This document shows, one piece after another, positions 40,646-48,066 of a stretch of 52,055 bases of DNA; positions within the stretch are counted from its first letter, which is position 1; each line of letters starts with the position of its first letter. Both the position numbers and the translations under genes were made by a program. The stretch lies in the IMG/VR virus record IMGVR_UViG_3300038660_000110, positions 1-52,055 of that record, one strand, 5' to 3'. Source of the stretch: a virus. The notes under the pieces are model-generated. The model was not told the origin of the DNA. It made no database searches and saw nothing but the letters and a program-made list of their open reading frames with translations.

Positions 40646-40951
40646 TTATTTCTCACTCATAAACTGGCGTAGCAAATAGCCCTCCAGCTGCCAGATCTTG
40701 TTGCGGGCGTTGTCGTAAGCGATCTTGCGCCCCATATCTTCATTGAAGTTGGCCGGGTCCGCACAGGCTGACTCGCCAATGACCGTAAAGCCGTTTCGCA
40801 GCTGCAGGCAGGCCACGGTCACGGTGGTACCGGGGAATACGTGGTAATCGCTTCCTACGATGGTGTTATCGATGGCGTCCGGTGTCAGGCGAGGCGCATT
40901 CAGCCCCTTGTCCTGTATTTCCTGTTCTACTTCGGCTTCGTTGTGATACAT
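40646..40951 (-). CDS. Gp49-like small structural-region protein
   Basis: The product has about 101 residues. APRLTPDAIDNTI followed by VACLQLRNGFTVIGESACAD and a C-terminal KIWQLEGYLLRQ matches the phage gp49/gp66-like family of unknown function, often found near head genes. ATG 40951 is preceded by GAGGA; a frame extension to 40975 lacks a site. Confidence 0.75.
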   Translation of the reverse strand: MYHNEAEVEQEIQDKGLNAPRLTPDAIDNTIVGSDYHVFPGTTVTVACLQLRNGFTVIGESACADPANFNEDMGRKIAYDNARNKIWQLEGYLLRQFMSEK

Positions 40952-40984
40952 GATGGTCTTCCTCTGCGGGCTCATGGTGGGTTG

Positions 40985-41206
40985 TCAGTAATCGGTGTTC
41001 GGCAATTTGTCCGGCTCCGGGCTTATCTCAGTCTCCGGTTCTTCTTTGGAGTAAGCGATAAGGTCGTCAACCAGCTCGATCTTCCCTCGCAACTTGTCGT
41101 CGTTGCGTGTTCCGTTGATCAGGGAAGACAGGCAATCGCTGCGGATAACTTGCAATCGCAGCTCAATGGCGCGCCAGGTGTCGGAGTGTCGATCGATCTT
41201 ATCCAT
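40985..41206 (-). CDS. Small hypothetical protein after portal
   Basis: The product has about 73 residues, starting MDKIDRHSDTWRAIELRLQV, helical with an acidic C-terminus (KEEPETEISPEPDK). ATG 41206 overlaps the portal stop; a TTG three codons earlier is too close to AGGGA. No family recognised. Confidence 0.55.
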   Translation of the reverse strand: MDKIDRHSDTWRAIELRLQVIRSDCLSSLINGTRNDDKLRGKIELVDDLIAYSKEEPETEISPEPDKLPNTDY

Positions 41207-43460
41207 AGCTGTCAAATCCCTGGCTCATGTTCTCGCGTCGCGCGGCTCGCTCGTTCTGGCTGTCGGCAAGCTCCGCAGCCTTGGCGTCTCGCTGGGTGGC
41301 CAGGCTGGCAGCGGTTTCCTGCATCTTGGCCTCCAGGCTCTGCGAGTGCATTCCGATCTTGGCCTCAAGCTGTGCCATGGTGATCCCTTCCTTGTAGGCC
41401 AACTCCATCCGGTCCTTTTCCTGGCGGGTCTGCAGCTCGGCGGCCTTGTACTGCTGCTCCCACTGCTGCTGCTGGGCCTTCATCTTCAGCTCTTGCTCTC
41501 GCAGCTGCAGCTCCTTCATCTTGATCTGGCCCTCTGGCGGCGGCCCTTCCTGCTCGTTCTCGGACTTCTGTTCAAGCTCGTCGTCGGTGTAGGCCACGCT
41601 TTCGACGGGAATCTGAAGGGTGCGCAAGATCTCTCGGTACAGGCCGCTCCACTTGGTCATCTTGGCGAATAACGGGTTGTTGGCGGCGACCTGGGACAGC
41701 ATCATCAGCTTTTCCTGCTGCTCCTCGCGGGCAACCAGGACCGACGTACCTTTCGCTACGATATCGAAATCACCCTTAATTTCCGGGCGATCGGTATACA
41801 TCATGTGGTAGTCGTAGAAGCGCTTTACCGTGGGAGTGGTCACGCCGTCGTCAAAGTTCTTGGTCGCGGATCGCAGCACGATGTTTGAGTTGTTCATCAG
41901 CATCTGCATGCCGCCAAAAGTCTTGGATCCGGCGCCCTGGCTCAGGCCCTCGCCCTGCAGAAGGATCGGCAAGTTCGTCTCTGTGTCGGCCAGCTTCTGC
42001 GCAGACTCAAAGATAGCGAACAGATCCCGCTGGTTGTTGTTGATCTGATACACCTGGAATGCGCTGCCTACTGGCTCGTCTCCGGTATCCCACCAGATCT
42101 TGTTGGGCCTAAGCGTCCAGTCGCCGTCCTGGGGCTCAACACCACGCTTTTTCATCACGATCTGCGGTCCAGCAGATACACCGGCGTTGTCCATGATCAT
42201 GCGCCATGAAGCGTTGACAACCTTTTGAGGCTGGCGCATCAGATACGGGATGCCGAAACCAAATATGCTGCTGTCGTCCGATTCCCAGTTGAAAACGCTG
42301 TACGGAAGATCTCCGGTTTCTAGCGGGTTTAGCGCGGCTTTGATAACGTAACCGCCGACCATGAGCACACAGCCGGTGTATTCCACCAGCGGATCTTCGT
42401 CTATGTCTTCGCAGCCACAGGCCTTTAGTTCTTCCTTGTCCAGCGGGCCCCAGTATTCCCACAACTCGTACTTCTTATCTTTGGTCACGGTGTCCACGCC
42501 GGTGATGGCGCGCAGCTCTGAGCGACGGTCCTCGGCAATTTGCCTGCCTTCGTTGTTTTCCAGGGACTCGCGCAGCTGGTTCAGCATGACGCCAGGTAGA
42601 TCGGCCAGATCTCGCATCTGCTTGCGGTTAAGCAGCTTGCGCTCAAACCAAAATTCAGCCTCGGCGGCGTTGGCCGCTGACATATCCGGGAAGATATCCC
42701 AGGGATCCACACGCTCAAGACCAGCGCGCAGCTCCTGCTTCACTTCCATGGTGCTCTGGCCCGTCTGAGGATCAGTGATCCACGCTCGTCGGGTGCGGTT
42801 TACAACGGTCGGGCCCTTGAGCACACCGGTGCCCAGCTTGCAGGCGTCTTCTATTACGTCCCGGGTATGCGCGTTATAGCCTGCTTCAGCAAAATCATCC
42901 TCGATCTGCTGCTGCATGGCCCGGGCAGCGTCGTCGGCCTGCTCTTTTGCCTGGTCCTGGGGATCTTTCGGCGCGGGCTGGTCAGGGTCAGGCGCCATGC
43001 TCTGCCCCATGCCTTGCATCATGCCCTGCCCCATATCTGGCGCTTGGCCTTGCATCATGCCCTGCTGAATGTCGGCCTGCATCGGGTCGCCATCGGTGGC
43101 GCTCATAGCCGGGATCGGCGTCGACTTAACGCCAAAATTCGTATCATCGTTGGGCAGCAGCATATCGCTCATGCGAGCAATTCCGGCCCGGGTCTTGTTC
43201 CTGGTGATGTTGACGAATACTTGAGATGAACTCTTAGCGACCATCCTGCTAATTTCATCCACGTTGTACTCGCCTTGGTACTGTCGCAAGTCAGCCAGCC
43301 AGCGGGTTTCGATCTGCGCTCTAGCTGACACCTGCTCCTGGGCCAGGCGATCCAGCTTAGTGCCCAAGGAGTTCAAGTCTTCCTCGCGTCGACTCTGAGC
43401 TGACTCCATTTCCTCCTGCGTCATTTCCTCGGCCTCGTCGGGTATCTGCTGGTCTCTCAT
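41199..43460 (-). CDS. Portal protein
   Basis: The product has 753 residues. The N-terminal helices (RDQQIPDEAEEMTQEEMES), a Met/Gln-rich insert at about 125-175, the central stem region (ERVDPWDIFPD; WMI-type strand MIMDNAGVSAGPQIVMKK; FGGMQMLMNNSN), and a long Gln/Glu-rich C-terminal coiled coil (about 625-720) fit podophage portals, which carry an extended barrel at the C-terminus. It follows the terminase genes by one base. Twelve copies form the DNA gate. Confidence 0.85.
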   Translation of the reverse strand: MRDQQIPDEAEEMTQEEMESAQSRREEDLNSLGTKLDRLAQEQVSARAQIETRWLADLRQYQGEYNVDEISRMVAKSSSQVFVNITRNKTRAGIARMSDMLLPNDDTNFGVKSTPIPAMSATDGDPMQADIQQGMMQGQAPDMGQGMMQGMGQSMAPDPDQPAPKDPQDQAKEQADDAARAMQQQIEDDFAEAGYNAHTRDVIEDACKLGTGVLKGPTVVNRTRRAWITDPQTGQSTMEVKQELRAGLERVDPWDIFPDMSAANAAEAEFWFERKLLNRKQMRDLADLPGVMLNQLRESLENNEGRQIAEDRRSELRAITGVDTVTKDKKYELWEYWGPLDKEELKACGCEDIDEDPLVEYTGCVLMVGGYVIKAALNPLETGDLPYSVFNWESDDSSIFGFGIPYLMRQPQKVVNASWRMIMDNAGVSAGPQIVMKKRGVEPQDGDWTLRPNKIWWDTGDEPVGSAFQVYQINNNQRDLFAIFESAQKLADTETNLPILLQGEGLSQGAGSKTFGGMQMLMNNSNIVLRSATKNFDDGVTTPTVKRFYDYHMMYTDRPEIKGDFDIVAKGTSVLVAREEQQEKLMMLSQVAANNPLFAKMTKWSGLYREILRTLQIPVESVAYTDDELEQKSENEQEGPPPEGQIKMKELQLREQELKMKAQQQQWEQQYKAAELQTRQEKDRMELAYKEGITMAQLEAKIGMHSQSLEAKMQETAASLATQRDAKAAELADSQNERAARRENMSQGFDSYG

Positions 43461-43461
43461 A

Positions 43462-44184
43462 TCAATATCCTGCCGTCAGGTCGCCGGGTTGGTTGCTGGC
43501 TGCAGCTCGCTGCATGGGCTTCGTGCTGGCCAGCTCAAGGCGCATAACCGCGTATCTCAGTGCGTCCATAAGATGGTCGTTTTCTTTCACAATCCGGCCC
43601 TTCTCGTCCCGCCGGTATAAGCGGATCTCGCCAAGTGTGTTTTGCAGGGTGTTGAATATCTTCAGACGGCCCGTTGATAGGCGGTCCATAACTTCCATAA
43701 GCCCCGCTTCGACGGCCTTATTGGCCTTGTTCAGGATCAGCCGTTCTTCTAAGTACAGCTTCCAGAGCGTTTTGCCATCGACCTGGGAGCGGCCCCGGGC
43801 AGCTGTGTCGATAACTCCGGGAATCCATTCGCCCCGTAGACGGATACCTTTGGCATGAATCGGCGCTTCAGCCTGTCCTCGGTAGTGCTCGGAGTAGGCA
43901 TAGGCAATGTCCGTATCTCGATCCACGGCCAGCCAGATCGCGGCGGTCTTTTTCCAGCCAACGTCCAGCCCATAGATCCGGTGGTACCAGCCTGGAATCT
44001 GGAAAGGCTCACAAAGAAAATCATCTTCCGGGATCGGATAGATCGCGCCAGCGCCCAGGCTCGGCTTGCCATACCGGCGGGCATCGAGCTGGTGAGGGCT
44101 TAGCGACTTCGACATATCATCTATATCCTGCTGAGAAATGTGCGGGACGTTTGCCCAGCCCGCCTGCACGACGTATCGGCTCAT
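43462..44184 (-). CDS. terL: Terminase large subunit, nuclease half (split TerL)
   Basis: The product has 240 residues: the RNase H-like nuclease domain of TerL as a separate polypeptide. Acidic residues are visible in YGLDVGWKKTAAIW, VIDTAARGRSQVDG and NDHLMDALRYAVM. The start MSRYVVQAGWANVPHISQQD matches the region that normally follows the ATPase domain without a break. The ATG overlaps the preceding stop as ATGA and has no Shine-Dalgarno, so it depends on coupled translation. With the ATPase half it sums to 478 residues, a normal TerL length. Confidence 0.88.
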   Translation of the reverse strand: MSRYVVQAGWANVPHISQQDIDDMSKSLSPHQLDARRYGKPSLGAGAIYPIPEDDFLCEPFQIPGWYHRIYGLDVGWKKTAAIWLAVDRDTDIAYAYSEHYRGQAEAPIHAKGIRLRGEWIPGVIDTAARGRSQVDGKTLWKLYLEERLILNKANKAVEAGLMEVMDRLSTGRLKIFNTLQNTLGEIRLYRRDEKGRIVKENDHLMDALRYAVMRLELASTKPMQRAAASNQPGDLTAGY

Positions 44185-44381
44185 TCAACAACGGTGAGCG
44201 TTGCCGGGCCTACGGTCATTAGCTGGCCTGGCCGTGCCTTCGGATAAAGCTGCCGGGCAATCTTCTTGCTGATGGTCCCTCTTAGGATCCCTTTCTCGGT
44301 CAGCTGCCTCACCAGGTTGTCGCGCACCACTGGGTTACAGGTTTTCGTCGAGGCGTTGATCTGCGTAATAGTTCTGCTCAC
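44181..44381 (-). CDS. 66-residue protein inserted between TerL halves
   Basis: The product has 66 residues, basic (QINASTKTCNPVVRDNLVRQ; GTISKKIARQLYPKARPGQL; MTVGPATLTVVE). No family recognised and no homing-endonuclease motif seen. The GTG start overlaps the ATPase-half stop as GTGA, and its own stop overlaps the nuclease-half ATG as ATGA. A helix followed by a beta end suggests a small adaptor that could bridge the halves, or a DNA-binding peptide. It reads in a frame different from both halves. Confidence 0.7.
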   Translation of the reverse strand: MSRTITQINASTKTCNPVVRDNLVRQLTEKGILRGTISKKIARQLYPKARPGQLMTVGPATLTVVE

Positions 44382-45094
44382 ATTGGTACCTGCTCGCTCC
44401 TGACTTTTAAGAAATCGACGACCAAAGGCGTCAGTCCTGACAGGGGTGTAAAGGTCATAGCGACCAGGCCCCGGGTTGTCATGGTTCGTATCAGGGCTTC
44501 GTCGTAAACGGCCTTCGGCACTTCTTCATCGAGCCAGACGTAATCCTGTTCGGTGCCCTGGAAGATCTTTCGGCCTTGCTCGTAGCTGCGAAGCATCAGA
44601 TGACTGGTGCCGCCGCTGCAGTGTTTTACCGTGATCTCCTCGTAAAGATTGGCTACGCCTCGCGCCGGTATGGGCTTGCCGAGAAGATCGCCAGGCAAAA
44701 GTCCGGTACCAAACTCCGGCGTTCCCCACAGCCCACCAAGCAGCTTGTTCTGGATAATGTCGCGGGTGGTGGTGCTGGTGTCGCCTGCCGCAAGGCACTG
44801 AACCGGACGATAGAATCGGTGCCCCTCCCACCAGGGCGGATACTCGCCCGTCATGTGGTAGGTCAGTTCGGTGCCTCCGGCTACGGTCTTACCCACGCGG
44901 TTTGCGGCCATAAACAAGCGCTCGCGGTGCAGGGATCCCGCACGGAAAAACTCCATGTGCTTCGGGTAGAGCTCGCGCCGGTAGGGCCCAGTCTCCGGAA
45001 ACAGCTGCTTGATCAGGTTGTAGCGCTTTCGCCTGGCCTGCTCTTTTAACCTCCGGTGTAGCTCCAGCTTCGCTGCTGCGTTATCACTGCCCAT
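44378..45094 (-). CDS. terL: Terminase large subunit, ATPase half (split TerL)
   Basis: The product has 238 residues. Walker A is FMAANRVGKTVAGG (about 62-75), Walker B is DYVWLDEEVP (about 189-198), and the coupling motif is MTFTPLSG (about 220-227). The product stops at SEQVPM just after the coupling motif, where other TerL proteins continue into the nuclease. It powers DNA translocation into the prohead. It overlaps TerS by 11 bases. Confidence 0.88.
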   Translation of the reverse strand: MGSDNAAAKLELHRRLKEQARRKRYNLIKQLFPETGPYRRELYPKHMEFFRAGSLHRERLFMAANRVGKTVAGGTELTYHMTGEYPPWWEGHRFYRPVQCLAAGDTSTTTRDIIQNKLLGGLWGTPEFGTGLLPGDLLGKPIPARGVANLYEEITVKHCSGGTSHLMLRSYEQGRKIFQGTEQDYVWLDEEVPKAVYDEALIRTMTTRGLVAMTFTPLSGLTPLVVDFLKVRSEQVPM

Positions 45095-45590
45095 TCCCTA
45101 CCTGCTTCTGCAGCTCGCGGATCTCGGCGTCCAGCTGCTCGTCAGACAGGTTCTTAGGACTCATGGAACCGTCCTCACTGGAGTGATCCACTTTGTCCGT
45201 AAACAGCTTCAGGTGCTTGCCCAGCAGTTCGTAGCCTTTGAACACGTTCGTCGCGTCGTACTTGTAAGCGGGGACCAGCTGGCCGTCTTCCGTCTCAACG
45301 TAAACCGGTGCGCCCTCTCGATCTGTCACGGCCTCGGCTTGCTCGCAGCGCTTAATGTTCTTCGCGATACCGTGCAGCACAAAGTCAGCATCGATCTGTG
45401 TGCGCTGGGCGCGGTCGTTCATCCGCTCCTGTATGGCTTCTTGAATGTTTACTTTCGTTAATAGCTGGGCGGCTTTGCTTGCAGCAGTCTTTGCGCTGTA
45501 TCCGGCCCTGATTGCTGCCTGCCTTCCGTTCAGATCGACAAGGTACTCGTCAACGAATCGGCTTTGCTGTGCGGTTAGTGGCTTGCTCAT
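45084..45590 (-). CDS. terS: Terminase small subunit
   Basis: The product has 168 residues. The N-terminus (LTAQQSRFVDEYLVDLNGRQ, then AAIRAGYSAKTAASKAAQLL) is the helix-turn-helix of the Terminase_2 family. The rest is helical for oligomerisation, with an acidic C-terminus. It recognises the packaging site, for which a repeat lies immediately upstream. The ATG has no nearby Shine-Dalgarno; AAGGAGG lies 26 bases away, before a six-codon TTG minicistron whose stop overlaps the ATG as ATGA. Confidence 0.88.
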   Translation of the reverse strand: MSKPLTAQQSRFVDEYLVDLNGRQAAIRAGYSAKTAASKAAQLLTKVNIQEAIQERMNDRAQRTQIDADFVLHGIAKNIKRCEQAEAVTDREGAPVYVETEDGQLVPAYKYDATNVFKGYELLGKHLKLFTDKVDHSSEDGSMSPKNLSDEQLDAEIRELQKQVGNGQ

Positions 45591-45634
45591 GCAGATACGC
45601 GGCCCAATGGCGGCGCCTCCTTGAATAGGTGCCG

Positions 45635-45682
45635 GGCGTCATCACGACGTGCCAGCGAGGGTTGGCGGCGTCTCACGACGTG
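45635..45682. repeat. Direct repeat upstream of terS, candidate packaging site
   Basis: GGCGTCATCACGACGTG (45635-45651) and GGCGTCTCACGACGTG (45667-45682) are direct repeats differing by one inserted base and spaced 32 bases, about three helical turns. They lie in the 103-base gap before terS, where cos or pac sites are often found. Confidence 0.4.
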
Positions 45683-45693
45683 GCCAAAAAGGG

Positions 45694-45951
45694 TTATTGC
45701 TTCTGAAGGATCCGGACAGCATCTACCAGGCCATGCTGGCGTACACGACACTCCTTGTACCGGGTGCCCCACACAGCCATGACAGGGACGATATCCCCGC
45801 CGGTACCATCAGTCAGGCTCGGCAGAGTCTTGGGAACCTTGGTCAGCAGGTTCTCGGGGATCGTTACCTGCGGCGATGTTATTGAGCATCCGGAAAGAGT
45901 CACTGTCAGGAGGGATGCACACACTGCGAAACACAGGCGTCTGGATCTCAC
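45694..45951 (-). CDS. Rz1: o-spanin (Rz1-like outer-membrane lipoprotein)
   Basis: The product has about 85 residues. A basic start (RSRRLCFAVCASLLTVTLSGC) ends in the lipobox TLSGC, so the mature protein begins with an acylated Cys. The remainder is short and Pro-containing, as in o-spanins. GTG 45951 has AGGGGA upstream; a TTG at 45969 is the alternative. It overlaps the i-spanin gene out of frame by about 140 bases, the usual Rz/Rz1 arrangement. Confidence 0.82.
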   Translation of the reverse strand: MRSRRLCFAVCASLLTVTLSGCSITSPQVTIPENLLTKVPKTLPSLTDGTGGDIVPVMAVWGTRYKECRVRQHGLVDAVRILQKQ

Positions 45952-46189
45952 GAACGATTCCCCTGTCAATAATGGTTTCGGTGGGTTTGATCTTGCTGAT
46001 CTGGCTTTCCATTTCCCTGGCGACGGCGCCCAGGTCTTCGCGGATCTCGTTGGCCATGAGTTGCGCGGCAGTCATAGCTGCCAGGTCTTTCGAGTCTTCC
46101 AGCCAGCCCTTCGCTGTCCAGCCCACGCCAAACGCGACAGCCGCAACGGCAACACCGATCAAGGCTTTGACTTTGAGCCCGAGGATCAT
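45809..46189 (-). CDS. Rz: i-spanin (Rz-like)
   Basis: The product has about 126 residues. The N-terminal anchor is LKVKALIGVAVAAVAFGVGW; a helical periplasmic region (AAQLMANEIREDLGAVAREM) and an acidic tail follow. With the overlapping lipoprotein it should form the spanin complex that fuses inner and outer membranes in the last step of lysis. The host is therefore Gram-negative. The ATG overlaps the preceding stop as ATGA. Confidence 0.8.
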   Translation of the reverse strand: MILGLKVKALIGVAVAAVAFGVGWTAKGWLEDSKDLAAMTAAQLMANEIREDLGAVAREMESQISKIKPTETIIDRGIVREIQTPVFRSVCIPPDSDSFRMLNNIAAGNDPREPADQGSQDSAEPD

Positions 46190-46410
46190 CGTTTGACCTT
46201 CAGCGCTTCGACGGCATTTCCGCCGTAGTAGTACAGCAGGTTGGCACTGAACACCCAAGCTAAGGTTTGCAGCAGAGTGATCTTGTGCTCAGCCACGTTG
46301 ACGGCGAACACGGCAACCAGGACACAGCAAAGACCGAAAAGGCTCACGTAGGCCATTATCCGACGGTGAAACCACCACTTTGCCGGATCTGGATGCTCCT
46401 GCTCGCTCAC
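46186..46410 (-). CDS. Holin candidate, two membrane spans
   Basis: The product has about 74 residues with two membrane spans (YVSLFGLCCVLVAVFAVNVA; ITLLQTLAWVFSANLLYYYG), a charged N-terminus and a basic C-terminus (ALKVKR). The GTG at 46410 overlaps the upstream stop as GTGA. Size, topology and place beside spanins fit a class II holin. Confidence 0.65.
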   Translation of the reverse strand: MSEQEHPDPAKWWFHRRIMAYVSLFGLCCVLVAVFAVNVAEHKITLLQTLAWVFSANLLYYYGGNAVEALKVKR

Positions 46411-46805
46411 TTTCGGTGCTCCTCCGCAAACACCCGGCTCTTGAGTTCGTCTATCTCGTAGTAGAGCTTCTGTATTTCTTTGCTGCACTCAGAGCGCTCG
46501 TTCTCTAATGCGGTGGCGTGTCGCTGATCTTGAGCAGACATTAATTGCGTATAGCGCTGCTCCTGGGCTTTCATTGCGATATCAATGTCAGAAACCGTTG
46601 CATGCAGTCGCGATAGCTCAGATTCCATGTGATCGGCTAACCGAGACTCCCGGGCGCTTACATTCTCGTCCCGGGCGATGGAGTTCTTGCTCTTTACGCC
46701 GAACAGACCGATAAGCATGTAGCAGAACGTCAGAAGCACACCGCTGCCCAGGGCCCACAGTCCACCGCCATCCGAAAAGCTATTGGCTATGGCGCTAAAC
46801 TGCAT
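46407..46805 (-). CDS. Single-span membrane protein with coiled coil, lysis cassette
   Basis: The product has about 132 residues from ATG 46805 (AGGA upstream). One span (WALGSGVLLTFCYMLIGLFG) is followed by a long cytoplasmic or periplasmic coiled coil (about 45-125). It may regulate the holin or the spanins; a pinholin or antiholin role is possible but unproven. Confidence 0.55.
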   Translation of the reverse strand: MQFSAIANSFSDGGGLWALGSGVLLTFCYMLIGLFGVKSKNSIARDENVSARESRLADHMESELSRLHATVSDIDIAMKAQEQRYTQLMSAQDQRHATALENERSECSKEIQKLYYEIDELKSRVFAEEHRK

Positions 46806-46846
46806 GTTGCGTTCCTGAACCGGTGGATTCTTTGCGATTGGGTGTT

Positions 46847-47317
46847 TCAAGGGTACTCCGCGAAGGGATCCCGTATTTCTAGTGTCCATGATGATTGGGA
46901 CTCCAGATGTGCCATCAACAAAGTGAAGGCATCTCGTGAACTCTGCACAGCGAGAGAGTCACGTACTAGGCCGAAGTCCAGACCAGGTGCTATGCACCCT
47001 GCCAGTTCGTGTGGCCAGTTGGCCGGGTGGATCATTATGAATGTGCGCCCGCCGGGCACGTCGGTGACTTCCCAGCCCTGCGTAAACTCCCCGCCGGACG
47101 TGCGCTCTACTACGCCGGATCGGCGCTTTCTCAGTTTATAAACGCCTGGCGGTATGCAGGACTTGAACGGCTGGTTGCCGATCCATGGCCGCTCACACGT
47201 AAAGATCTGCAGGCCGTCAGGCAGCTGGATCGTCCCGAACGTGCCGGTGAGCGGGTGGTTTTCGTTGTTAAACGGTGAGTAATAAAACCGTTGTAGGATC
47301 AAATGTCCTGGGGTCAT
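46847..47317 (-). CDS. DUF5675-like protein, first late gene
   Basis: The product has about 156 residues. TGTFGTIQLPDGLQIFTCER followed by CIPPGVYKLRKRRS, FIMIHPANWPHELAGCIAPG and a C-terminal helix matches DUF5675 proteins. The HPANWPHEL...CI arrangement resembles a small hydrolase or L,D-transpeptidase-like active site with His and Cys, so it may act on the cell wall; this is an inference. No classical endolysin is visible elsewhere. ATG 47317 begins 11 bases after the terminator at 47328-47358 and has no Shine-Dalgarno. Confidence 0.6.
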   Translation of the reverse strand: MTPGHLILQRFYYSPFNNENHPLTGTFGTIQLPDGLQIFTCERPWIGNQPFKSCIPPGVYKLRKRRSGVVERTSGGEFTQGWEVTDVPGGRTFIMIHPANWPHELAGCIAPGLDFGLVRDSLAVQSSRDAFTLLMAHLESQSSWTLEIRDPFAEYP

Positions 47318-47327
47318 GCAATCAGCC

Positions 47328-47358
47328 AAAAAAAAGGCCCGCTGGTTTGGTGCGGGCC
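47328..47358 (-). terminator. Strong terminator just after late promoter (tR'-like)
   Basis: GGCCCGC and GCGGGCC form a seven-base-pair GC stem with a nine-base loop, followed by eight T on the minus strand. It lies between the late promoter candidate and the first late gene, so late transcription needs antitermination. Confidence 0.85.
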
Positions 47359-47388
47359 AAAAGGTGATAGATATGGAGATTAGTCTTA

Positions 47389-47416
47389 AGGGTACACATT
47401 TGTGACAGCATTTCAA
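47389..47416 (-). promoter_or_regulatory. Late promoter candidate (pR'-like)
   Basis: Minus-strand TTGAAA (47411-47416), a 16-base spacer and TACCCT (47389-47394). Transcription would begin near 47382, about 24 bases before the terminator stem. The weak -10 is a caution. AGTAATACATT on the plus strand (47416-47426) sits at its -35 box and matches the PR/PL operator. Confidence 0.4.
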
Positions 47417-47449
47417 GTAATACATTGCGCAGTTGATTACCTTCTTTAC

Positions 47450-47478
47450 TTGCGTTACTCGGTAACTGCATCTATAGT
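47450..47478 (+). promoter_or_regulatory. Promoter with palindromic operator for 47513 operon
   Basis: TTGCGT (47450-47455), a 17-base spacer and TATAGT (47473-47478). GTTACTCGGTAAC (47454-47466), a perfect palindrome with a three-base centre, fills the spacer, a classical repressor site. GGAGG lies before the ATG at 47513. Confidence 0.65.
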
Positions 47479-47512
47479 GAGGGCTCAATCATTGATCTGG
47501 AGGGATCAACCC

Positions 47513-47896
47513 ATGAATGAAACCATCACCCAGCGCATCGACGAAGTGACCAACCTTAAAAACGCGGAGCGCTACCGCCAGGCTGGCGAAAAGTTCCTTT
47601 TCTGCATCGACCTGCTGGATATCTCGGCCTGGAATATGTTTTCTGATCGTGCCGTCGAGATCCTGGAAGATCGCTTTGATCGAATTAACGAAGGTAGGTG
47701 CAGCGGGTACGAACTGCTGGCGCCACACGATCAGGTGGAGCTGGATACGCTGACAGAGCGCAGCGAGCACCGGGACACCATGCGCTTCACTTGCACCGAC
47801 GCGGATCGGCTAGACGATCTGGAAGAACAGGTGCGCCAGCTGCAGAACCTGATGGACATTAAAGCATCCCAGCGCGCAGAAGAGCGTTCAGCATGA
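47513..47896 (+). CDS. Hypothetical protein, first gene of six-gene operon
   Basis: The product has 127 residues, starting MNETITQRIDEVTNLKNAER, helical with a C-terminal coiled coil (DRLDDLEEQVRQLQNLMD). No family recognised. It is the first of six genes joined by four-base ATGA overlaps, transcribed away from the late operon under an operator-controlled promoter. Confidence 0.65.
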   Translation: MNETITQRIDEVTNLKNAERYRQAGEKFLFCIDLLDISAWNMFSDRAVEILEDRFDRINEGRCSGYELLAPHDQVELDTLTERSEHRDTMRFTCTDADRLDDLEEQVRQLQNLMDIKASQRAEERSA

Positions 47897-48066
47897 ACAA
47901 ACCCACTTACAGAATTCCGTCAGGCATGGGCGGCATCTTTATCGTGAAGATCCAGCACGACGCTGGAAACGGCATGGTGCGGGTCCGGATCTACATGCCC
48001 GGCAACCCCGACTTTCACGGCCACGTACTGACCGTCAAACGCGACAAACTGGAGCTGGAACAATGA
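47893..48066 (+). CDS. Small hypothetical protein
   Basis: The product has 57 residues (MNKPTYRIPSGMGGIFIVKI and onward), beta-rich, with several His residues near the end (DFHGHVLTVKR). ATGA overlaps at both ends support expression. No family recognised. Confidence 0.55.
   Translation: MNKPTYRIPSGMGGIFIVKIQHDAGNGMVRVRIYMPGNPDFHGHVLTVKRDKLELEQ

Noticed and set aside
44181-44381. Intein or homing endonuclease remnant in TerL
   Set aside because: The peptide has no splicing motifs (no N-terminal Cys or Ser block, no terminal His-Asn) and no LAGLIDADG, HNH or GIY-YIG pattern.
43462-45094. TerL split caused by a sequencing frameshift
   Set aside because: A frameshift would not insert a 201-base gene with its own start and stop. 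Two clean stop/start overlaps and three separate frames argue for a real gene order.
45587-45772. 61-codon minus-strand frame before terS
   Set aside because: It covers the end of the o-spanin gene and the repeat region, has a Cys/Arg/Pro-rich composition typical of a shadow frame, and lacks a good start site.
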